Assembly: GCA_050949905.1 (NCBI GenBank)
Contig: JBMNGP010000006.1
Span: 62,001-126,000 of the forward strand
Source of the DNA: DUML01 sp050949905
GTDB lineage: Bacteria > Bacillota > Desulfitobacteriia > Desulfitobacteriales > Syntrophobotulaceae
Direction of reading: 5' to 3'
DNA: 64,000 nucleotides
Shown: positions 42,325 through 50,719 of the stretch, piece by piece
How positions within the stretch are numbered: the first letter of the stretch is position 1
Layout: each line of letters begins with the position of its first letter
Translations under genes and position numbers: made by a program
The notes under the pieces: generated by a model
What the model was told of the DNA's origin: nothing
The model's database searches: none
The model's input: only the letters and a program-made list of their open reading frames with translations

Positions 42325-42672
42325 TTAGACTATATGGTAGTTATTAACAGCTTCTTCAAGTTGTTTTACTAAAGATACTTCCTCTGCCGATTTGGCTGAA
42401 AAATATAATTTGGCAATAATAGCAGCCAGCATTTTAATAACATCCTCAAATACTAACTTATCTTTCAAGGCTAATTTCTCACTAGTTTCAATCATAGCAA
42501 TACCGAACTGATGACCTACACCTTCTTTCATCATCTTGGTGCAGGATTTACCTAATAATTTCATAACCAGAGCGGCCTCTTGTGTATCGAGCTGCCTGAC
42601 AGCATCAATCGTAGTGTTTAGGCCTTGAACCATACGTACGCCAATACCGGTCCAATCTATTGGTTGACCCAT
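42325..42672 (-). CDS. Hypothetical helical protein
   Basis: The 115-residue protein is predicted to be all helix (LDTQEAALVMKLLGKSCTKMMKEG, then EDVIKMLAAIIAKLYFSAKSAEEVS). I do not recognise a family. It lies between pssA and spoVM on the same strand, with a 53-base gap to spoVM. The conserved-looking WTGIGVRMVQGLNTTIDAVRQ start suggests a real gene. A AGGGGAGAG site precedes ATG. Confidence 0.6.
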   Translation of the reverse strand: MGQPIDWTGIGVRMVQGLNTTIDAVRQLDTQEAALVMKLLGKSCTKMMKEGVGHQFGIAMIETSEKLALKDKLVFEDVIKMLAAIIAKLYFSAKSAEEVSLVKQLEEAVNNYHIV

Positions 42673-42774
42673 TTTCTCTCTCTCCCCTCATGATAATCAC
42701 CTGTGCATTACTATATGCGCAGGTGATAACAGGGGTGAAATACGTTTTGGTGATAAATGCTGGAATAAGCTAAT

Positions 42775-43302
42775 TTATTTGCCTAGTTTAGGAACTTCGA
42801 CCGAAGAAACCATCAATAATCCTAAAACAATCATAGCAGCAGGATATGACTGCCAGGGAATCTTATCCATAAAAAAGAGCAATAGGGCCATAAAACCTCC
42901 TGCAAAGGTAATCGGGACACCAATGAAATAATCTGCGCTAGGAAGAAGATTAAACCTTGCTAAACGTACTGCGCCACACATCGCAAAAAAGGCAGAAACT
43001 AAAATTCCCCAAAAAGGCCAATTAATTTGCAGGACAAAAACATAAACCAGAACAGCCGGAGCCAAGCCAAAAGAAATAATATCACTTAAAGAATCCAGCT
43101 CTTTACCAAAGTCTGAATTGGCTTTGAACCTTCTGGCCACTTTACCATCGAGTGAATCCATCAGAACTGAGAACATGACCATAGCCGAAGCCTGCTTTAA
43201 GTTATGCTCGAATGAAAAAATTATCGCTAAAAATCCAAATAATAAATTAGCTAGTGTAAAAAGACTGGGTAGAATTCTCGAATCGAAGGATCTTACTTTC
43301 AT
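42775..43302 (-). CDS. pssA: CDP-diacylglycerol-serine O-phosphatidyltransferase
   Basis: The 175-residue integral membrane enzyme makes phosphatidylserine from CDP-diacylglycerol and serine, leading to phosphatidylethanolamine. The CDP-alcohol phosphatidyltransferase signature DSLDGKVARRFKANSDFGKELDSLSD holds all the catalytic Asp. Serine-type specificity is supported by LPSLFTLANLLFGFLAI and the six-span, short form. psd is not next to it. It is downstream of the DinG-type helicase by 37 bases. Confidence 0.93.
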   Translation of the reverse strand: MKVRSFDSRILPSLFTLANLLFGFLAIIFSFEHNLKQASAMVMFSVLMDSLDGKVARRFKANSDFGKELDSLSDIISFGLAPAVLVYVFVLQINWPFWGILVSAFFAMCGAVRLARFNLLPSADYFIGVPITFAGGFMALLLFFMDKIPWQSYPAAMIVLGLLMVSSVEVPKLGK

Positions 43303-43339
43303 TGATATTCACTCTCCTGCTGTATTTTTTTTACACTTC

Positions 43340-46027
43340 CTAAACCCAATAACCGACTTGTTCCAGAACACTAGCAGCGCTACCTCGAAAATACGATATA
43401 ATAGGTAAGGATTTTAAAAAGAATTTCCCATAATATTTATGAAGAATTCGATCATCTAAGAGAATTACAACACCTTTATCATCTTGCGTTCTTATTAAAC
43501 GCCCAAAACCCTGTTTAAAACGGATGATAGCTTCAGGTAAGTGTAAATCTTGAAAAGGATCATATCCCTGGCCGGCAAGAAGGTTTGCCTTAGCTTCCAG
43601 CACGGGTGTATCCGGCGGCCAAAAAGGCAATTTAGTCATTATCACACATCTTAAGGCCTCGCCAGGTAAGTCAATCCCTTCCCAAAAACTGCTCGTTCCT
43701 AGAAGAATGCTTTGCTTATTTTTCATAAATTCTTGAAGGAGTACTTCTCGGCTGCCGTTTATTCTCTGGGCAAGGATATTTAGCCGGGAAGCAGCCATTT
43801 CCTGCGTTAAATGACTATAAACCAGGCGCAAATAACGATGGGAAGTAAATAGTATTAAAGTTCTCCCATTCATAACCTCAGCAATGCGGCTAATAAAATT
43901 GGCTGTTTTAACTGCTAAATCTCCTTCAGGGATTTTTTGCACTTGAAGGTCATTAACAATACTAAATAACATCTGCTGAGAATAGTCAAATGGTGATTTA
44001 AGTTTCAGACTCAAATAATTATCAATTCCGGTATCTCTGGCAAAATAAGCAAAACTATCCGCAACCGTCAAAGTAGCCGAGGTTAAAACTGTACAGTTGA
44101 TTTTGCTGAATATCCATTCTTTTAAGATTGGTGCTATATCTACGACAGTATTTTTGAGATAGATGCCATTATTGTTTTCCAAATATGTTACCATGTTTTC
44201 ACTATTATCGGAAACAATTACCTGCAGGCCATCATAAATAAGTTCCAAATCGCTTTTATTTCTGAGAATCTCTAAACGAATCCTATCTAATTGCTCACTT
44301 TCTACAGCCAGGATATTATACAGCTTGTTTAAGACATCAATCAATCCCGCCAACCGATTCAGAAGATTTTCGATGGCAACAGTAAAAACCGCATAAGTTC
44401 CCTCTCCTAGTTTAACTTCATCAATTCGGAGATTTAAGCGTCCCTGGAGAATTTCCTGGCATATAGCGAATAATTCATTGGTTTGTTCCGTAATTCCTAA
44501 GCTCACATCCAGGATATTCTTTAAACAGGTATCGAATTCAGACCAATTTATTAGTGGATATATTTGAGCCCAGATAAAACGATTCTTTTGCAGCGAATGA
44601 TGGAGACTGCCCTTCTTCCCGCTGATTCTATCGGTTAAGCTTGCCATCTGTTCCCTGCTGATGGCAAAACCTAATTGTTTAAGGGCTGTCTGGTAAATGT
44701 TATGAGCTTCATCAATAATAAGATCATTGTATTCAGGCAAAATCTTGTTTTTTGTCTTGATATCAGCTAGGAGCAAAGAATGATTGATCACAATTAAATC
44801 AGCTTCTTCAGCTCTTTTTCTGGCTTTGAGCATAAAACAGCGGCTGGCAAATTGGCATTCATTAGGCTGACAGTAGGGATTATCAGCTCCATATTTTTTC
44901 CAAATACCGCTTATGTTTTGCAAATGAGCTATTTCGCTAAAATCACCGCTTATTGTTTGGCTCAACCAGGTAAAAATACCTGCTTTCACCAACTTCTCAT
45001 TCTTTGGAAGTTTATCATCAGGTTTATCCTGATAAAAGCTCTGTAAACAAACATAATTATTTTTGCCTTTTAGTAAGGCCCCTTTGGTCTTAAAGGGTAG
45101 AATCTTTTGCAAAAACGGCAAATCTTTATAAAAGAGCTGTTCTTGCAGAGTAATAGTATAAGTAGCTATAATGACCCGACTTTTATTTTTCCGGGCCCAC
45201 CATAAAGCGGGGATAAGATAGGCAAGGGTTTTTCCTGTACCGGTGCCTGCTTCAATAATATAATTTCTTGCCTGGGTAAAGCCCTCGATAACAGCCTCTG
45301 CCATCCTGGATTGAACAGCTCTATCTTCATAACCTGCAAGGTTTTTAGAAAGTAACCCTCCTTTTTGAAAACATTGCCTAACCCACTCCGGTGATTCGGG
45401 GATGTGCTCGGCCTGAACTTCAGCCTCGCTTGTGAATAAATTAAAACCCTCTTCATTAAGGTTTAAGCCTGTCCGAATAGGTCTGTCCGGAAATTGCTTG
45501 ATAATTTGCCGGCGTAAGGCCGTAATCAGTGATCCACAAGCAAGCCCCTTGGTATGTTCTTCCAGGTTGTTTAAGTAGCCCACATCAAAGTTTAAGCCGA
45601 TAGCAAAACAGGTTTTTAAAAGCTTCCAAATTTCTCTTACTTCTTTGTGAGCGGGTGAGCGATACTTAATTCTTTGTACAAATAGGCTTCCTGCTTCAGG
45701 CAGTCCGTGTTTGCTCAGGAATGGATAAAATATCGCTAATATTTCTTTAACTTCAATCAATTGAGTAAGATTAATACTACTGTCCAATAAGTTTAAGCAA
45801 TGGGTAACAGTATCGCTATCCCGGACGAAAACGTTGGAATTGATAATAAATTCCTTAACTTTTGCCCTGTCTCTGTTTTTATCCTCAGATGTTAAATAAG
45901 CCTGATTTCGAGTAAATAGCAGGTAACGCGGTTTCCGGTTTTTTTCTATTCTTAAAGCAGCAAAATGCCACTGTTTCCCTGTTATTTGGGGAGGCACAAC
46001 CGAAAGTATGACAATAGGTTTCTCCAA
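43340..46027 (-). CDS. DinG/XPD-type ATP-dependent DNA helicase
   Basis: The 895-residue superfamily 2 helicase has Walker A EAGTGTGKT at 259-267, DEAH at 439-442 and motif VI FKQGFGRLIRTQDDKG near the end. Four Cys at 327, 386, 391 and 397 between motifs I and II fit the [4Fe-4S] cluster of DinG/XPD. The first 240 residues are an extra N-terminal domain without a visible DEDD exonuclease site, so the DinG/exonuclease fusion of Bacillus is unlikely. Such helicases unwind R-loops, D-loops or G-quadruplexes. It leads the DinG-pssA pair. Confidence 0.88.
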   Translation of the reverse strand: MEKPIVILSVVPPQITGKQWHFAALRIEKNRKPRYLLFTRNQAYLTSEDKNRDRAKVKEFIINSNVFVRDSDTVTHCLNLLDSSINLTQLIEVKEILAIFYPFLSKHGLPEAGSLFVQRIKYRSPAHKEVREIWKLLKTCFAIGLNFDVGYLNNLEEHTKGLACGSLITALRRQIIKQFPDRPIRTGLNLNEEGFNLFTSEAEVQAEHIPESPEWVRQCFQKGGLLSKNLAGYEDRAVQSRMAEAVIEGFTQARNYIIEAGTGTGKTLAYLIPALWWARKNKSRVIIATYTITLQEQLFYKDLPFLQKILPFKTKGALLKGKNNYVCLQSFYQDKPDDKLPKNEKLVKAGIFTWLSQTISGDFSEIAHLQNISGIWKKYGADNPYCQPNECQFASRCFMLKARKRAEEADLIVINHSLLLADIKTKNKILPEYNDLIIDEAHNIYQTALKQLGFAISREQMASLTDRISGKKGSLHHSLQKNRFIWAQIYPLINWSEFDTCLKNILDVSLGITEQTNELFAICQEILQGRLNLRIDEVKLGEGTYAVFTVAIENLLNRLAGLIDVLNKLYNILAVESEQLDRIRLEILRNKSDLELIYDGLQVIVSDNSENMVTYLENNNGIYLKNTVVDIAPILKEWIFSKINCTVLTSATLTVADSFAYFARDTGIDNYLSLKLKSPFDYSQQMLFSIVNDLQVQKIPEGDLAVKTANFISRIAEVMNGRTLILFTSHRYLRLVYSHLTQEMAASRLNILAQRINGSREVLLQEFMKNKQSILLGTSSFWEGIDLPGEALRCVIMTKLPFWPPDTPVLEAKANLLAGQGYDPFQDLHLPEAIIRFKQGFGRLIRTQDDKGVVILLDDRILHKYYGKFFLKSLPIISYFRGSAASVLEQVGYWV

Positions 46028-46163
46028 TTTAAGTTTAGGCTCCCTTCATACAGCCTTTTCTGCTAGAAAATAGAAAACACAAATAGGAAAAGACAGCATA
46101 TTAATATAACGAAATTGCATTGGTTGGCGTGTAATAAGCCTTAAGGGTTATAGGAGGATGAGA

Positions 46164-46478
46164 ATGAAGCTGGTTTATCTACAGACCAATTTTCCTAATG
46201 GGCGCTCCCATATATTAATTCGCGACTTGGATTCTACTAATTGTGAACTTCAGCATTATGTCTTAGTCCTTAGTAACAGCGGAAAACTCTGGGTAGATGT
46301 TTTCTGGCCGTATGATGAAGAATCAGAGCGCTATACCAGCAAGATCTCCGAAGACCATTTTTGGCGCATCTTTAGAGAATGGCGTCTTAAAGGGCTGGTT
46401 CTGGGCGATAATGAAAAAGTAGCGGAAATTATAGCCCGCAAGCACTTGAGCCGCAAAAAAAATAGGGCTAAAGTCTAA
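46164..46478 (+). CDS. Hypothetical protein
   Basis: The 104-residue protein has a beta-rich first half (MKLVYLQTNFPNGRSHILIRD and HYVLVLSNSGKLWVDVF) and a charged helical second half ending RKHLSRKKNRAKV. The ATG at 46164 is preferred over the one at 46158, because AGGAGG abuts the earlier one with no spacing. No family was recognised. It converges on the FlhB-like gene, sharing the CTAA stop bases. Confidence 0.6.
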   Translation: MKLVYLQTNFPNGRSHILIRDLDSTNCELQHYVLVLSNSGKLWVDVFWPYDEESERYTSKISEDHFWRIFREWRLKGLVLGDNEKVAEIIARKHLSRKKNRAKV

Positions 46479-46786
46479 ACGGAATTATTGCTTTTTGTAC
46501 CGGGTTTTGTTTGTTCTTCAGCTTTTTGGCGATCAAGGCGATAAATCAAGGCTAAAACCTCTGCAACTGCCTGGTAAAGCTCAGGCGGAATTTCTTTGCC
46601 TAACTCAATCTGCATCAGGGCATCAATTAGTGATTCGTTGCGCTGAACCGGGATTCCTTTTTCTTGGGCAAATGCGATTATTTTTTGGGCTAAAAACCCA
46701 TCACCTTTTGCTACAACCCTTGGCGCCCCAATATGGTCGTAAGCAAGGGCGGCTGCTTTCTTGACCCCTCTTTTTTCTTCCCTCAT
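46475..46786 (-). CDS. FlhB C-terminal-domain-like protein (YlqH type)
   Basis: The 103-residue protein is like the cytoplasmic domain of the flagellar export switch FlhB: AAALAYDHIGAPRVVAKGDGFLAQKII and GIPVQRNESLIDALMQIELGKEIPPELYQAVAEVLALIY. The NPTH autocleavage site of full FlhB is absent; the region reads GAPRVVAKG. It matches Bacillus YlqH, a free-standing copy of unknown role. It overlaps the YlqG-like gene by four bases, the same pair order as in Bacillus. Confidence 0.85.
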   Translation of the reverse strand: MREEKRGVKKAAALAYDHIGAPRVVAKGDGFLAQKIIAFAQEKGIPVQRNESLIDALMQIELGKEIPPELYQAVAEVLALIYRLDRQKAEEQTKPGTKSNNSV

Positions 46787-47883
46787 CCTTTGATATCAAC
46801 TCCACTTAATTGAATGCCGGAGATAAACTTGGCAAATTGGGGACACTCAACAAATGTTTTCCCCGATATTTGCTGGAGGCTAAAGCCTAAGGTGGCAAAG
46901 CCCTTTTGGATCTCAGCTTCCATTTTTTGAATCAAGGGAAAAATTTCCTCAATATGATCGTGAAGAATACAAATACTAAGTTTATTATCATAGAGCACTA
47001 AATCTGCTCCAACTAAACCGATATGGGGAGTTTCAACCTGTAAAGCTAAATGGCAATGCTTGGTATCAATCCGCCGCCCGTAACGTGAACTTTCAATTGC
47101 CAGTCGAGCCTGATACAATTCGCCCTTATCGAAAAGCGGGAAGTGCAATAAGCAATAGGCACTATCCCCGGTTCCGGTTTGCAGCCAAAGCTGCTGACCG
47201 GTTATTTCTGAAAGTATTTCATTTAGACAGGCTTTTTCTGCAGTATTCAAGCTCTCAAAATGTTTAGAAAGGATTTGCAGCAAGTAATATTTCAATGGCC
47301 AGGAGCGGGCTCCCTGGTTATCTTGCTCATTCCTATAATCTTCATATATTAAGTATTCATAATCGATCCCCAGCATTTGATAGTAGATGAGCAAAGGGCT
47401 AAAATTTGAGCCGCTTAGTTGCGACCACCTGGGAATACTGTTCCAGATTACTGTTGCCAGTTTTTGCAGGTACTTGTTTTTGCCGCGCAAAATGGCTAAA
47501 AGTTCAGTGGTAAAAGTAATATTGCTGGGATCAATAAATCTCTTGAGATAATCATAGATTTCCGGATCCAGAGCCAATCCTCTTTTGATTAGGAAAAGAA
47601 GTTCTTCGTTTCTGAGGTTGTTAATTTTAGCTTTATTTAAACTAACCCGGCTTAAGATTATCCCTTGCTCGTCAGCTTCCTTAACTACAGCCCAAAAACG
47701 CTCTCCGGTTTGCACCTGAGCCTCAAGTTTAGCTCTAATCAATTTACCGCCAACGGATATTAGCCCCTCTTGCTTGTGATCTTGGCTCACTACTTCCACC
47801 AAAAGGCGCTGGCCAACCTTTAACTGGATAGGGTCAACAGGCTGGAGCAAACTAGGAGGAAGATTCACCTTATTGAGCGGCAT
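46783..47883 (-). CDS. YlqG-like hypothetical protein
   Basis: The 366-residue protein has an N-terminal beta-barrel-like stretch (LKVGQRLLVEVVSQ...LISVGGKLIRAKLEAQVQTGERFWAVV). A helical middle follows, then a C-terminal region resembling the FliK C-terminal fold (CLLHFPLFDKGELYQARLAIESS and LALQVETPHIGLVGADLVLYDNKLSICI). It is paired with a YlqH-like gene as YlqG is in Bacillus, so a flagella-related role is inferred. It starts 285 bases from the trxA stop. Confidence 0.65.
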   Translation of the reverse strand: MPLNKVNLPPSLLQPVDPIQLKVGQRLLVEVVSQDHKQEGLISVGGKLIRAKLEAQVQTGERFWAVVKEADEQGIILSRVSLNKAKINNLRNEELLFLIKRGLALDPEIYDYLKRFIDPSNITFTTELLAILRGKNKYLQKLATVIWNSIPRWSQLSGSNFSPLLIYYQMLGIDYEYLIYEDYRNEQDNQGARSWPLKYYLLQILSKHFESLNTAEKACLNEILSEITGQQLWLQTGTGDSAYCLLHFPLFDKGELYQARLAIESSRYGRRIDTKHCHLALQVETPHIGLVGADLVLYDNKLSICILHDHIEEIFPLIQKMEAEIQKGFATLGFSLQQISGKTFVECPQFAKFISGIQLSGVDIKG

Positions 47884-48094
47884 ATTATCAAACCTTTCCC
47901 AGAACCCTTAATAACCAATTAAATAATTATCCGTGCTTAAACCAGCGAATAACAGCCTGGTACCGGATTCAATTTTCTGGTTATTCTAGTTATCGTCATT
48001 ATGAGGCTTTAATTATAGCCATAGAATAATTGTATGCTATCCGGCAACAATCAACAAGTATGATCTTAAACCTTTTAACCTTTTGCCAATCCAG

Positions 48095-48123
48095 AAAAAG
48101 CCGCCAAACATGCAGTCGGCGGC
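48095..48123 (-). terminator. Terminator of trxA
   Basis: GCCGCC (48100-48105) and GGCGGC (48118-48123) pair, and AAAAA at 48095-48099 gives the T-run on the minus strand. Confidence 0.85.
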
Positions 48124-48168
48124 CAAAATTCTAAGCTAAAAAACAGTATCATTTTTTAATATTTATCA

Positions 48169-48498
48169 TTATAATTGAGCATCAATCATCTTCGCTAAAT
48201 CTTGCTTGCTCCTGAAACCTATTGCCTTATCCACTACTTCACCGTTTTTAAATAGTATGAGCGTGGGAATGCTCATGACATTATACTTAGCTGCGACTTC
48301 ATTGTGCTCATCGACATTCAACTTGCCAATTAAGGCTTTGCCTGTGTATTGGTTGGCGAGCTCCTCCACCACGGGAGCAATCATCCGGCAAGGCCCGCAC
48401 CAGTCAGCCCAGAAATCAACTAAGACAAGCCCCTTGGCATTCAAGACTTCATTTTCCCAGTTTTCAGCCGTAAACGTTTTGACATTTAGACCAGACAT
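48169..48498 (-). CDS. trxA: Thioredoxin
   Basis: The 109-residue protein has the thioredoxin fold with the active site FWADWCGPCRMIAP. VMSIPTLILFKNGE holds the cis-Pro. It reduces disulfides of ribonucleotide reductase and other partners. It follows the CsoR-type gene by 29 bases and the two appear to share one promoter and operator. It is likely a regulated copy rather than the only thioredoxin. AGGAGG-like site ahead of ATG. Confidence 0.97.
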   Translation of the reverse strand: MSGLNVKTFTAENWENEVLNAKGLVLVDFWADWCGPCRMIAPVVEELANQYTGKALIGKLNVDEHNEVAAKYNVMSIPTLILFKNGEVVDKAIGFRSKQDLAKMIDAQL

Positions 48499-48527
48499 AT
48501 ATAGACCTCCTTTTACCTTATAATTAT

Positions 48528-48803
48528 CTACTTAATGAACCTATTAAGAACTTCAATTAGGTCATCTAAAGCTTGATCGTTTTCAGTTTTAAGAGCATCT
48601 TTCAAACAAGTTTTGGAATGTTGTTCAAAAATAAGGATACCAACCTTGTTTATTGCTGCCCGGACGGCAGCGACTTGAATCAAGATATCAGAACAACATT
48701 TTTCTTCTTCCAGCATGCGCTGCAAACCCTTAACTTGTCCCTCGATCCTCCTGAGGCGCAAGAGTATATCATTCTTTAATTCACTCTGATTTTGCAGTTC
48801 CAT
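48528..48803 (-). CDS. CsoR/FrmR-family metal- or thiol-responsive repressor
   Basis: The 91-residue DUF156 repressor has RLRRIEGQVKGLQRMLEEEKCCSDILIQ with the first Cys ligand. EQHSKTCLKDAL follows with His-x3-Cys. The Cys-His-Cys set fits copper sensing by CsoR. An adjacent Cys doublet (CC) may allow persulfide sensing as in CstR. It represses by binding a palindrome that is present just upstream (48815-48833). Its partner here is trxA, not copA, so a redox or sulfane-sulfur signal is a real alternative to copper. Confidence 0.88.
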   Translation of the reverse strand: MELQNQSELKNDILLRLRRIEGQVKGLQRMLEEEKCCSDILIQVAAVRAAINKVGILIFEQHSKTCLKDALKTENDQALDDLIEVLNRFIK

Positions 48804-48814
48804 TTTACTCTCCT

Positions 48815-48833
48815 TATACCCTTAGGGGGTATA
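48815..48833. promoter_or_regulatory. CsoR-type operator
   Basis: TATACCC (48815-48821) and GGGTATA (48827-48833) are exact complements with a five-base centre, matching CsoR/FrmR operators. It lies ten bases inside the -10 box, over the probable start of transcription. Confidence 0.75.
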
Positions 48834-48842
48834 TCTCGATCC

Positions 48843-48871
48843 ATTATATACCTGTCAATTAGTTATGTCAA
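48843..48871 (-). promoter_or_regulatory. Sigma-A promoter of the csoR-trxA unit
   Basis: Minus-strand TTGACA (48871-48866) and TATAAT (48848-48843) are both perfect, with a 17-base spacer. The CsoR-type operator follows at once. Confidence 0.85.
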
Positions 48872-48936
48872 TATAATTTTAACACTATCTACCAAAAAAT
48901 ATTCTCCCTTAAATATTCCCCTGCTTCCCTACTCAT

Positions 48937-50709
48937 TCATTTCTTGCCTTTAAGACTCAGCTTAATACTTAGTTCTTGAAGCTGGCTGTCAGCAACAGGC
49001 GAAGGTGCCTGGGTCAAGAGGCAGCTGGCACTTTGGGTTTTGGGAAAAGCAATTACATCCCTGATATTATCCCGGCCGGTTAAGATCATTGTCAGTCTGT
49101 CGAGACCAAAAGCAATTCCGCCATGGGGAGGAGTTCCATATTCAAAAGCTTCCAGTAAGTAGCCAAATTTCTCCTTAGCCTCTTCGGGGCTTAAACCTAC
49201 CAGCTTAAATACCTTTTCCTGAATATCTCGCTGATGAATTCTAATACTGCCTCCACCCAGTTCCATCCCATTGAAGATCATATCGTAGGCTTTGGAGCGA
49301 ACTTGGAGAGGATCAGAATCTAATAAAGGTATATCTTCATCCATTGGACTGGTAAACATATGGTGCAGGGCAACATATCTCTGCTCCTCTTCGTCATATT
49401 CAAAAAGTGGGAACTCTGTAACCCAAAGGCAATTAATTGTTCCAGGGGGAATAAGTCCGAGCCTTTTAGCCAGTTCCAGGCGGAGGTTACCTAAAGAGTT
49501 ATGGACAACAGCCTCTTTATCGGCAACAAAGAAGAGAATATCACCTGTTTCTCCCCCCATGGTGGAAATTAACTCTGAAATCTCCTCTTCTTTGAAGAAT
49601 TTTAAGATGGGTGATTTCAGGCCGTCTTCCGCCATGACGATATAGGCGAGTCCTTTGGCTCCATAAATATTAACAAAATGAGTTAAAGCATCGATTTCTC
49701 TCCTGGGCATACCGGAACAACCTTTGGCGCAAATCCCTTTGACCCTGCCGCCTTTGGCAATCACGTCCGCAAAAACCTTAAAACCGGTTCCCTGGACAAC
49801 AGGTCCTACATCTATTAATTCCATGCCAAAACGGGTATCCGGTTTATCCGATCCGTAACGTTCCATCGCCTCTTTATAACTCAGGCGCGGAAACGGCCTT
49901 GGAATTTCAATGCCTTTAGTTTCCCGGAAGATTTTAGTTATTAGTTCTTCCATTAATGGTAAAATATCATCAATTTCGATAAAGGACATTTCCAGATCGA
50001 GTTGGGTAAATTCAGGCTGCCGGTCGGCCCGAAGATCCTCATCCCGGAAACAACGGGCTATTTGGAAATACTTTTCAAACCCTGCTACCATTAAGAGTTG
50101 TTTGAAAATTTGGGGAGACTGGGGCAAAGCATAAAAACTTCCCAGATTAACCCGGCTGGGGACAAGATAATCTCTGGCACCTTCCGGAGTTGACTTCGTT
50201 AGGATAGGAGTCTCCACTTCCAAAAAACCTTCTTGGTCAAGATAATTCCTAATTATTTGCATAACCCGGTGCCTCATCAGAAAAGTGCTTTGCATATCAG
50301 GACGCCGAAGATCCAAATAGCGATATTTAAGCCTGACACTTTCATCTACCTCAACATTTTCCTGTATATAAAAAGGAGGAGTCTTGGCCCTATTTAAAAT
50401 ATTAATACTGGCAGCAACTACTTCAATTTCTCCTGTCTTCATATTGGGGTTGGCAGAACCATCAGGTCTTAAACGTACTCTGCCTTCCACTTCAATAACA
50501 TATTCCGAGCGAATTCTTTCCGCACTGCTAAAGCCATCGCCCGGCATGTCTGGATAGAAGACAACCTGGACAACTCCCGAACGGTCTCTTAAATCAACAA
50601 AAATTACTCCCCCATGATCCCTTCTGGTTTGAACCCAGCCCAATAACCTTACAATTTGCGTGGCATTTTCTCTGGTTAGAGTACCTGCACCGGCCCTTCC
50701 TTTTAACAT
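48937..50709 (-). CDS. aspS: Aspartyl-tRNA synthetase
   Basis: The 590-residue class II enzyme charges tRNA-Asp (and possibly tRNA-Asn in an indirect route). It has the OB-fold anticodon domain (LLGWVQTRRDHGGVIFVDLRDRSG), motif 2 with FRDEDLRADRQPEFTQLD and motif 3 HGGIAFGLDRLTMILTG. The GAD insert characteristic of bacterial AspRS is present around 290-420. It is 10 bases downstream of hisS, a common Firmicute pair. AGGAGG lies six bases ahead of ATG. Confidence 0.98.
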   Translation of the reverse strand: MLKGRAGAGTLTRENATQIVRLLGWVQTRRDHGGVIFVDLRDRSGVVQVVFYPDMPGDGFSSAERIRSEYVIEVEGRVRLRPDGSANPNMKTGEIEVVAASINILNRAKTPPFYIQENVEVDESVRLKYRYLDLRRPDMQSTFLMRHRVMQIIRNYLDQEGFLEVETPILTKSTPEGARDYLVPSRVNLGSFYALPQSPQIFKQLLMVAGFEKYFQIARCFRDEDLRADRQPEFTQLDLEMSFIEIDDILPLMEELITKIFRETKGIEIPRPFPRLSYKEAMERYGSDKPDTRFGMELIDVGPVVQGTGFKVFADVIAKGGRVKGICAKGCSGMPRREIDALTHFVNIYGAKGLAYIVMAEDGLKSPILKFFKEEEISELISTMGGETGDILFFVADKEAVVHNSLGNLRLELAKRLGLIPPGTINCLWVTEFPLFEYDEEEQRYVALHHMFTSPMDEDIPLLDSDPLQVRSKAYDMIFNGMELGGGSIRIHQRDIQEKVFKLVGLSPEEAKEKFGYLLEAFEYGTPPHGGIAFGLDRLTMILTGRDNIRDVIAFPKTQSASCLLTQAPSPVADSQLQELSIKLSLKGKK

Positions 50710-50719
50710 TGAAATCCTC

